In this document: positions 56,430 through 64,000 of the stretch, in pieces
Layout: each line of letters begins with the position of its first letter
Numbering within the stretch: position 1 is the stretch's first letter
DNA from: Buxus sempervirens
Lineage: Eukaryota > Streptophyta > Magnoliopsida > Buxales > Buxaceae
Assembly: GCA_947561395.2 (NCBI GenBank)
Contig: OX387192.1
Coordinates: 35,609,520-35,673,519, forward strand
Length of the DNA: 64,000 bases
Reading direction: 5' to 3'
Notes under the pieces: generated by a model
The model's database searches: none
Told to the model about the DNA's origin: nothing
Seen by the model: only the letters and a program-made list of their open reading frames with translations
Translations under genes and position numbers: made by a program

Positions 56430-56665
56430 TTTTGAATGATGCACCATGAGTATACCTTCCAAACCCAAAATCAATCTCCCCAAAAGGTAGTTTCCACCAA
56501 GCTGATATATGAAAGTTTCCTTCACCAGTTGCAGGAATCACTTTATAAACTTCCAACCAGGCTATAACTGACCTTATACATTCATCTGTTATCCTTTACC
56601 TTGCTTCCTTCATCATATCCATAGAAAAGGAGAAAGGCTTCTCAAGCAACTTAATCACCTTAGCA
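56430..56665 (-). pseudogene. Captured BAHD acyltransferase C-terminal fragment
   Basis: The minus strand reads, with one stop, FSFSMDMMKEAR, then RITDECIRSVIAWLEV, then NFHISAWWKLPFGEIDFGFG. The order and the DFGFG motif fit the C-terminus of plant BAHD acyltransferases, whose conserved motif is DFGWG near the substrate channel. Only about 80 residues exist, with neither the HxxxD motif nor either end of the protein. The fragment runs opposite to the transposon genes. It is inferred to be a piece of a host gene picked up by the CACTA element or an ancestor. Confidence 0.5.
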
Positions 56666-58036
56666 GTGGGGCAGATTTTTCTTAGTAATCTAAGATCTGG
56701 GGCAGATTTTGTGTTTTTCTTGGTCGGGCTCTAGCCCAAACCTTGAGAAATTACTTGGATTGGGTTCACACTCTAGGTATCTGGGTTGAGTTTACATCCA
56801 AGTTTGGTTTTGATCCACAAATTTTAAATTGAACTAATACAAAAATGATTAGAGTCTGGCACAACCCACCAATGTACAGCTCTAGTTCCTGATCTCAGGT
56901 GATTTAATTTAATGCATATAGCTCCTTGGCTTGATGGAAATATTGAATACAACAGAGGATATTGATCTATCAACATAACATTGCTCTTAAATTTAAGCTC
57001 TTTAAGATTTACAATTGCTTTTACATACAAAATTTCCTCAAACTTGCACCTCTACTGGGTAATGATCTCAGACGAGTCTCCTACTAAACCAACACCAGAA
57101 CACTTGTTGTTACCCCCACATTCCTTCCTAAAGCTCTTGCAACACCCACCAATCTGAAGTCTTTCTCTGTGTATGTGTGTGTGTGCATTTTCACACATGC
57201 AGTGCATCTGGTTCATACCTTGGTTTGACCATCTATGCAGAAATATCTTATTTATTTGCTTCTATTTGTTGGATTTTTGTCTATTTAGAACAGAATATTT
57301 CGAATTGGTTTTAAGGTTGACTCATTGGACATGTATAGTTGTTGTTTTCATCAGGGTACCCACCTACAAAGATTAAAGAATGAAATATTTAAATTTGAAC
57401 TAGCATTAAATTATACTAGGCTGCTGGACGGCACACTCCTTAGGATGAAAAAGAAACTTTTATTTCTTTAACTTTTATTTCTAATTATGCACATCTCTTT
57501 AAGTGCTTTTGTGGCCTTCACTTCAGATTAAAGAATGAAATATTTAAATTTGAACTAGCATTAAATTATACTAGGCAGCTGGACGGCACACTCCTTAAGA
57601 TGAAAAAGAAAATTTTATTTCTAATTATGCACATCTCTTTAAGTGCTTTTGTGGCCTTCACTTTTGCAAATATTCTTGGCATAGTTCCTCATGTCCACCC
57701 TCTTTCATCTAGCTATATATATATGGATCTATCAATCAATCATCTTGAAGCATTGTCTTATTTCATTTGTCTTCTACTTAAATATATAAGATTGAAATTT
57801 CCTTTCTGTTCAGACTTTTCATTGAACATTCCCTTCTTTTTTATTTTTCTTACTCCCCTTGTGGTTTAAATTGTTGTACAAAATCTATATGTGGTTGAGA
57901 TCTTCTTCATATAATGAGTATTCGTCTCTACTTTGTGATATAAAATTGGCATTCTGGTCAAGTGAGGTGGTGTGATGTGATATGGAAGCATGTTATAATA
58001 GTGGCTTGATATATTTGTACTTTTGTACTTTTGTAG
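56666..58036. other. CACTA interior, includes a 155-bp tandem duplication
   Basis: A segment starting AGATTAAAGAATGAAATATT is duplicated in tandem at 57370-57524 and 57525-57665, the second copy with a small deletion. The remainder shows no recognisable gene. Confidence 0.6.
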
Positions 58037-58778
58037 ACAAGGAGCAAAATGAATACAAACTGTCGGAGCCATTTGAAGATGAGTCATACTTGTGGAAGTA
58101 GAAGCTATGCTCGTGTAACGGAGATTGAGGTAAATTCGAAATTTTTCTTAAGTGCTTCAATGTATTTTCTTTCATTTTTTGAAACCCATAAATATGCACT
58201 AATTATTTGTAATTTAACTTGTGAACAGAAAAAAAAAACGGGGTGTTGACGATATTGGCTGCATTGACCTCTTCTACATCACTCACAAGAAAAAGGATGG
58301 CACTCCCATTGACAAGGCATCAACATCTATTATGGTACTTTTTGTAAACATTTGTAATTTTTAATATATTTAGTATGTATATATATGTTTTATTCTAATT
58401 AATTTTAATTTGTATTTTTAGGAACAAATAACAAAGCGTTTAGAAGAATTAGAAGAGAATTCAGAAGATATTACGGCTCAAGATAGCGTTTATGCTGAAG
58501 TGTTCCCTCCTAAGAGGCAGGGTCGTATTCGTGGTGTAGGAATGGGCCCTACACCATCTTCATTTATAAAATCAAGTTCTAGCAAAAGTAACCCTATTGA
58601 TGATGTGAAAATAGCAAGTTTAGAAGAGGCTCTTCAAGAACAAAAGACTATTAACGAAAATCTTGGTAAAGAGCATTCTAATCTTGCTAAAGAGCATTGT
58701 GATCTTCAACGCGACTTCTCTTCCCTTGAGAGTATTGTGAGAAGTTTGGCTTCATCAAGCAACTTGACTGGAGTTTAG
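58037..58778 (+). pseudogene. Ptta/En/Spm-type transposon protein gene (C-terminal exons)
   Basis: Exon 58037-58129 encodes KMSHTCGSRSYARVTEIE. Exon 58229-58334 encodes IGCIDLFYITHKKKDGTPID. Exon 58422-58778 encodes KRLEELEENSEDI, PPKRQGRIRGVGMGPTPSS, a coiled-coil-like tail (ALQEQKTINENLGKEH) and a stop. Introns have GT-AG borders. This is the conserved core of the Ptta/En/Spm plant transposon protein family, the accessory DNA-binding partner in CACTA elements. A run of ten A's at the start of the middle exon puts it out of phase by one base with the previous exon, so this copy is probably defective. The N-terminal exons were not found. Confidence 0.7.
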
Positions 58779-59189
58779 GTAATAGTAAAATATCATTCTT
58801 TATATTTAAAATTTTCTTTCATCCTTGAAAATTCTTCATTGATAACTAAAGTTTGTTTTTTTCTTCATTCTGTACAGGGTATAAACTACTTTGATCCACG
58901 TGAAGACCATTTTATTTTTTTATTTGTGCATATTTTTCTTTCAATGTTTCTTTGGTTGAACTTCAAATGTATTTGATTGATTCAAACAAAAAAATATATG
59001 ACTTCTTATTTGGTAATGGAAGCTGTCATTTTATGTGAAGGGTATGGATTGATGTGAATAAATTTAATGAGTTCAATTTCGAATGTAAGTATATTGAATT
59101 ATGAACTATAGGACAGGGTGGTCCATGTACGAATTATGAACTATAGGACAAGGTGGTCTATGCAGGGAAAATTTTTTAAATTTTATTCG

Positions 59190-59956
59190 TTAAATATTAA
59201 AAAAAATTTAGTGGCATTTCTAAAGCATCGCTAAAAACAAAACAAAAAATCATTAAAATATAAAATTAATGACGCTTTATTATAAATGTCATCTATAAAT
59301 GAATTTAGTTACATTTTGTAAACATCACTAAATTTTCAAACAAATATCACAAATAACAAATATAATTAATGGCATTTTACATAAACATCACTAGAGAAAC
59401 TTTTGTGGCATCTTACAAACATCACTATAAAGAATTTAAATATCATTTTTAATAAATCAGTGATGCTTAGAAACATCACTAAATACCAAAACAAATGTCA
59501 CTAATGAATATTTTAGTGGCTATTCATAAACATCACGAAAGAAAATTTAGTGGCATGTTACAAATGTCACTATCGAGAATTTAAATATCATTTTTACTAA
59601 ATCTGTGATACTTAGAAACATCACTAAATACCAAAACAAATGTCACTAATAAATATTTTAGTGGCAGTTTATAAGCGTCACGAAAGAGCATTTAGTGGCA
59701 TTATGCAAACATCACTATAGATAATTTAAGTATCATTTCTAATAAATTCGTGATGCTTAAAACTATCACTAAATACCCAAATAAATATCACCAATAATTT
59801 ATATAATTAATGTCATTTTATATAAGCGTTACTACAACAATCCGTGACGGCCTTGTCATTGACGTTTGTTACAAACGTCACTAAACTTTTGGTGACGTTT
59901 ATTTATGCATTAGTGACGTTTGACAAACGTCGCTAAAAGGTACATTTCTTGTAGTG
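59190..59956. repeat. Right subterminal repeats of the CACTA element
   Basis: Repeated AACATCACTA and TTAGTGGCAT motifs, ending in GTGACGTTTGACAAACGTCGC near the terminus. They mirror the left array, though the motif has drifted. Confidence 0.85.
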
Positions 59957-60212
59957 TTCGAAGATATTCAGATTGAAGGACATGAACTCCTCGGACGATT
60001 AGTTGACACTCCTGCGTTACGTCAAGAAATTTCGTTTTAGGGGAGCCAACGAAATTTTCAAGAGCATCGATGTTTAACGGACAGGGGGCTTCAGCAAGTT
60101 TTTTACTCGAGAGTTCAATGGGGTTAACGGAACTGCAAATTCGAAAACCGGGGAACACTAGTCCTACCGTAACGAGGATGAAGAGAAAACCGTTAAACAT
60201 GAGGCGATACAT

Positions 60213-60780
60213 AGTTGCAGATGATATCTGCTCAATGGTTTCAATTATTTGGAAGTGCATATTTGAATTGATTATACTTATAAGGCATAAGCCTTTTAGA
60301 TTTGTGGTTTATTATTTCCACAGATGCCTTCAAGTGATTGGTGGAGGTTGGACATCAAGAATTTTTTTTTTTTTGGTAATAAGTTGGACATCCAGAATGG
60401 AAACTGTCTTTCTCTGATAATAAATTTATTGAAGCCCAAAAGCGATTGTTAAACGGTCTCATACCACATACGTCTCAAAATCGGTCCAAAGACGACTTGA
60501 CTTTTAAAAAAGAAAAAAAAGTCGAACAACAAAATTTTAGGTAGCAAATTGAAAGGGACATATGTGTGTGCATTTTTCTTGATCACAAAGAAAAATAGAG
60601 AAGGGAGAAAAAATAAGATTATCTCACATGACTTTGGGACTAAGTGAAATTTCTTTGCCATGAGAAGTCAAAGGATCGTTTGTTTTGATGTTACCCTTAT
60701 TTAATTTCAATAATGGAGGATAAACCCGACATGGGCTGCAAATATTTTATAATGAAGTTTTTTCATTGATGGGTCCCACA
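60213..60780. other. 5' flank of RLK copy 7
   Basis: Matches the upstream flank of copy 6 (39877-40240) up to about 60560. A T-run insertion lies at 60361-60390. No gene is seen. Confidence 0.5.
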
Positions 60781-61290
60781 TAGGGCTGTAAACGGGTCGA
60801 ATACGGTACGGATCTGCTAAGATCCGAATTCGATCCGATAAGAAAATCCGATATCCGAATTCGACCCGATTATCCGACGGATCTTTTGTATCTAATACCG
60901 AATTCGAATCCGACCGATTGTCCGATATCCGAATCCGATTACATTATATATGGAAAAAGATTAAGATATTATAAACCTTAAGTTAGTGGATTAAATAAGG
61001 ATGTATTAATTTAAATTTGTCTTATATTATGATTTTAAATCAATAAATATTATATGAAACCTTCATTCCTTCTATACTTATATATAAAAAGACCTAAAAA
61101 AACATAACATATATACAAAATAAACGGTCGGATCTTTATCGGGTCGAATATGTGCAATACCATATTCGAATCCGAATATAATCGGATTCGGATAATCGGA
61201 TCTTATTCGGGTAATCAGATCTAGAGCTAAGATCCATATTCGGATAATCGGGTCGAATTCGGATCTTTATCCGACCCATTGACAGCCCTA
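60781..61290. mobile_element. hAT MITE, 510 bp
   Basis: Ends TAGGGCTGTAAACGGG and CCATTGACAGCCCTA form imperfect terminal inverted repeats. The 8-bp direct repeat GTCCCACA flanks it (60773-60780 and 61291-61298), and related spacers have the site once (for example near 40398). The body is rich in GATCCGAAT-type motifs in both orientations and has no gene. It is the complete member of the family truncated at 24082 and 46746. Confidence 0.85.
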
Positions 61291-62117
61291 GTCCCACATG
61301 CAAGCATACAGCCCGAGCGTTTAAAAGCAAGCATCTTCCATTGCCAAGTTGAGCAGTCTTAATTTCCTACTGAATAGACGGCTACTGCCTCGTGACAGAG
61401 AATAGACGGCAAAAGCAAGCATCTTTGATTGCCTAATTGATTTTGATTTTTCGAAGAGATATCATCGTGACTTTGTTATGGCAAGTAATGATTTAATTAG
61501 TCCCAGTTTGCCATCCATTTTGAGAATGAAATTTGAATGAATTTTCAAGAGGAAAACAGTGGTTTGGTTAGCACATTTGGAATGGGTTTGAGTCCACCAC
61601 AGGTTGCGCACCTAGTGTGCCCACTGGCACCGTGCTGGAGTTAGTATCAATATTTCGTTACATTCAAGCCAATTGGGAAGTTCTCACTTGGCCCAAACGG
61701 GAGCCAGGTCTCAGTTTTGAACCTCCAAACTTCCCCCATCAGCAGTGATCAAAATGTCCCATGCATTTTTTGATTGTTTTCCTAGTCTTTCAAATTTGTT
61801 TTCATTACCAGGAAGCTTTGGATTTGTATTTGAGTCACCATCTCAAATGGGATTGTTTTTGTTTTTTATCGAATTACAATTTATATCTAAGCAGTTTTTT
61901 TACCCTATTTTTCCTTTTTTCAAATCATTATGCAGCTCCCCTTCACTCTATAATTTCATAAAACAAGCTCTCCACCATTGTTCTCGCGAATAGAATAACA
62001 TGTCCACCATTTGAAATGCTTCTCGGATTCGGAAGTTCTCCCAAATAGAATAAGATGATGCTAATTAATGTAATCTGCTCAATAGAATCTGCTTTGTATA
62101 AAATGTTGTTTTGGTTT
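61291..62117. other. Spacer and 3' flank of RLK copy 8
   Basis: About 61480-62097 matches 29086-29701 downstream of copy 5. The GAGCGTTTAAAAGCAAGCAT block (61316) recurs through the array. No gene is seen. Confidence 0.5.
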
Positions 62118-62266
62118 TTTTTTTGGAAACTTGGGGTATCCGGGCCATCTTGCACACACCACAACTAATCCCCAAGGGCTTGTGCAGTCCCCCCGTCCCA
62201 CACAAACTAGGTAATTACCAAGCCAAAGGCCCTGAGGGTAGCCCCAGAGAATTGATAGCATCTATC
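62118..62266 (-). mobile_element. Au-like SINE, second copy
   Basis: Same element, orientation and flanking 20-bp repeat (62098-62117 and 62267-62286) as at 29722-29874, with a shorter T-run and scattered substitutions. The shared site means it was copied by segmental duplication rather than inserted twice. Confidence 0.7.
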
Positions 62267-62676
62267 ATAAAATGTTGTTTTGGTTTATCATCCTTTTAAC
62301 CATCAAAATGGGGTCTGAATAAAGAGGGAAAGATGATGTAAGCCTCTGTCATAAGGTGATTGGTTTGTTTTGGAAAATATATTAGTCTAACAAACTGGGA
62401 ACGTCATGAATCCTAAAGGTGAACCCATGCCAGTCAATAATGTGCTTGAGACATAATTTTCCTTATGTTACATGTTCAATAGTTAGAAAGTAGCTACAAG
62501 ACGCCAATTAATAAGAAATGTACACTTTAATAAGAACTTTATAACCTTTTTTTTTATTATAACTTTATGGAACCTTATAGCTTATACAATACAAAAACAC
62601 ACTGCTACTGAAACTTCTCATCAATCTTGTTTCTACAACAGCAAATCATGATTCCAACTTTGACCAAGTAGACAAA
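62267..62676. other. Proximal 3' flank of RLK copy 8
   Basis: Counterpart of 29875-30284 beside copy 5, nearly identical. It includes the presumed 3' untranslated region. No separate gene is seen. Confidence 0.4.
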
Positions 62677-64000
62677 TTAACTCGAGCCATTGCTTCTCAT
62701 CAGTTTCTCTATATCCACAATCTCAGCAACAAGAGGGAGTGGACGTTCAGGGATTGACCGAACTGGCAAGTCAGTCTCCAATATCTTTGCAATCTGATCT
62801 ATTGTTGGCCTGATGCATGGATGTGGATGGGAAGCAAGAACAGCAACCAATATGTATTTTTCCACGACTTCTGGCTGTGCCATCTCGTCTATTCCTTCTT
62901 CAATAACCTCCAATGCTCTCCCTTCTCTCACTAGCGACCATGCCCAATCAGTCACTAGAGAGGTCTCATTCTCATTAACATGTACAAGCGCCTTCCTCCC
63001 ACTCAGGAGCTCAAGAAGTACAACCCCAAAGCTGTAAACATCGCTCTTCTCTGATAATTGCCCGTATAAGGCATATTCGGGAGCAACGTAGCCTAGAGTA
63101 CCAGCCACCTTCGTGCTCAAATGTGATGTCCCCTCCGACGTAAACTTCGCCAACCCAAAATCTGCCAACTTGGGTTCAAATTTCTCATCCAAGAGCACGT
63201 TACTTGCTTTGATGTCTCGGTGAATGATGCCTGGCTGCGCCCTATAGTGCAAGTAAGCCAGACCTCTTACAATTCCAACAGCAATTCTCTGACGAATTGG
63301 CCAACTCAGTTTGGTCTCAATTGATCCAAAGAGATGATCGTATAGGCTTCCATTCATCATCAAATCACAAACAATTATCCTCTGGTGCCCAACCAAATGC
63401 GTACTCGCAGTACAATACCCTCTCAAAGCCACAACGTTGACATGCATTACACTAGCAATAACCTCTACCTCATGTGTGAAGATTTCATCACCAGCAGCAG
63501 AACAATTCTTGAACCTCTTCACAGCGACCTCAGACCCATCTGGTAATATCCCCTTGTAAACATTACTGTAGCCTCCCCTTCCAATCATGTTTTGTCTTGA
63601 GAAATTATTTGTAGCCTGTTCGATTTCCTCAAACGTGAACCTAACCAGATTGGTACTCTCACTAATAAACTCCAACCCCAAACCTGAATTCCTCTTGAAT
63701 GTGAAAATTTTCATCCTCCTCCTCCTTTTACAACCCCTTACCCATAGAAACCAAATGCCTAAAACGTACCCCAACAAGCCAATACAGCAACCAACTACAA
63801 CCCCAACAATCAAACCCTTGCGACGAGGCCTTGTGGGAAAATATTTCCAAGATACACCATGATAGAAGAGACAGTTGAAGGTTCCTTGATCGAAGGGTCC
63901 AAACTTATTAACCACAGCAGCAGCGTAAATAGAGGGAAGGGCATTACAGGCCGTGATATTACCGATTTCAGGTCCAGAAAGGTAAGACTCATGGAGAGTG
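62677..64000 (-). CDS. RKF3-like: RKF3-like receptor kinase, array copy 8 (5' end outside window)
   Basis: Open from the right edge to a stop at 62677-62679 (440 residues in the window). It begins inside the ectodomain (TLHESYLSGPEIGNIT), so the start and signal peptide lie beyond 64000. A membrane helix and a complete kinase follow. As in copy 5, the glycine loop is GRGGYS. The VAVKRF lysine, HRD, DFG and APE motifs are intact. The usual YLHCGAQPG before HRD reads YLHYRAQPG. It is the closest relative of copy 5 in coding sequence and in the 3' flank, including the SINE. An apparent start at 63915 is a GTG codon within the ectodomain and is not the real start. Confidence 0.88.
   Translation of the reverse strand, partial: TLHESYLSGPEIGNITACNALPSIYAAAVVNKFGPFDQGTFNCLFYHGVSWKYFPTRPRRKGLIVGVVVGCCIGLLGYVLGIWFLWVRGCKRRRRMKIFTFKRNSGLGLEFISESTNLVRFTFEEIEQATNNFSRQNMIGRGGYSNVYKGILPDGSEVAVKRFKNCSAAGDEIFTHEVEVIASVMHVNVVALRGYCTASTHLVGHQRIIVCDLMMNGSLYDHLFGSIETKLSWPIRQRIAVGIVRGLAYLHYRAQPGIIHRDIKASNVLLDEKFEPKLADFGLAKFTSEGTSHLSTKVAGTLGYVAPEYALYGQLSEKSDVYSFGVVLLELLSGRKALVHVNENETSLVTDWAWSLVREGRALEVIEEGIDEMAQPEVVEKYILVAVLASHPHPCIRPTIDQIAKILETDLPVRSIPERPLPLVAEIVDIEKLMRSNGSS

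Larger units (their letters stand above)
49880..59956 (+). mobile_element. CACTA (En/Spm) transposon, 10,077 bp
   Basis: Terminal inverted repeats begin CACTACAAGAAATGT at both ends (15 of 15 bases match). The 3-bp duplication TTC flanks it (49877-49879 and 59957-59959), and intact RLK paralogues have GGTTCGAAG at this point. Subterminal regions are dense in GTGACGTTT/AAACGTCAC motifs. Inside, on the plus strand, are a transposase-associated exon pair (56027-56331) and a Ptta/En/Spm-type gene (58037-58778). No tnp2 transposase domain was seen, so it probably depends on another copy for movement. An antisense BAHD acyltransferase fragment lies between the two genes. Confidence 0.95.
48282..60212 (-). 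pseudogene. RKF3-like: RKF3-like receptor kinase, copy 7, split by a CACTA transposon
   Basis: Two coding pieces flank a 10-kb insertion: the 5' piece at 60212-59957 (signal peptide and start of the ectodomain, to SEYLR) and the 3' piece at 49879-48282 (rest of the ectodomain from TTGFFRPPPNAS, membrane helix and full kinase with GRGGYG, VAVKRF, HRD, DFG and APE). Ignoring the element and one copy of the TTC duplication, the coding length is 1851 bp, or 616 residues plus stop. No other lesion is present, so inactivation looks recent and reversible by precise excision. The 5' piece and its flank are almost identical to copy 6. The 3' piece and its flank match copy 4. As it stands, the kinase half could be expressed only from a promoter in the element. 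Confidence 0.85.

Noticed and set aside
57600..57869. A hydrophobic 89-codon frame starting MKKKILFLIM
   Set aside because: It starts within a 155-bp tandem duplication in AT-rich transposon interior. The hydrophobicity follows from T-rich sequence, and no homologue was recognised.

Overview
This window is nuclear DNA from a flowering plant. It is AT-rich, has intronless plant receptor kinases, and contains plant-type CACTA, hAT, PIF/Harbinger-like and Mutator-like elements, LINEs, an Au-like SINE and Ty3-type solo LTRs. The species cannot be told from the sequence alone.

The backbone is a head-to-tail tandem array of one receptor-like kinase (RLK) family, all on the minus strand. There are eight copies: 1 (1-1230, 3' end beyond the left edge), 2 (10596-12467), 3 (18495-20366), 4 (25264-27090), 5 (30285-32135), 6 (37996-39876), 7 (48282-60212, split by a transposon) and 8 (62677-64000, 5' end beyond the right edge). 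Each encodes a signal peptide, a cysteine-rich extracellular module of the RKF3/SPARK type, one membrane helix and an RD-type Ser/Thr kinase. Copies 2 and 3 are closest to each other, as are 5 and 8. The 5' part of copy 7 resembles copy 6, while its 3' part resembles copy 4. The spacers are duplicated too, so the array grew by block duplication.

The spacers hold many mobile elements, several with exact target-site duplications (TSDs). From left to right: a short LINE with a TA tail (2021-2836); a probable internally deleted LINE (2909-5717) holding a small CACTA element (3236-5156); a solo LTR (5718-7820); hAT 3' fragments (14291-14925, 22205-22836); a 387-bp foldback element with a 9-bp TSD (15128-15514); a 602-bp tandem triplication (15531-17272); a hAT element carrying a tRNA-like sequence (28310-29085); two SINEs at the same duplicated site (29722-29874, 62118-62266); a solo LTR nested in a hAT MITE (34203-37100); a PIF/Harbinger-like element carrying pieces of a USP-domain kinase gene (40874-42371); a 5'-truncated LINE with a long open frame (43434-46342); and another hAT MITE (60781-61290).

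The most striking feature is a 10,077-bp CACTA transposon (49880-59956) inside the coding exon of copy 7. It has a TTC target duplication, and both host halves remain open and in phase. It keeps a transposase-associated exon pair and a Ptta/En/Spm-type gene, but no tnp2 catalytic domain was seen. It also appears to carry an antisense fragment of a BAHD acyltransferase.

Functionally, the host genes are predicted plasma-membrane receptors. Nothing else in the window looks like an independent host gene.
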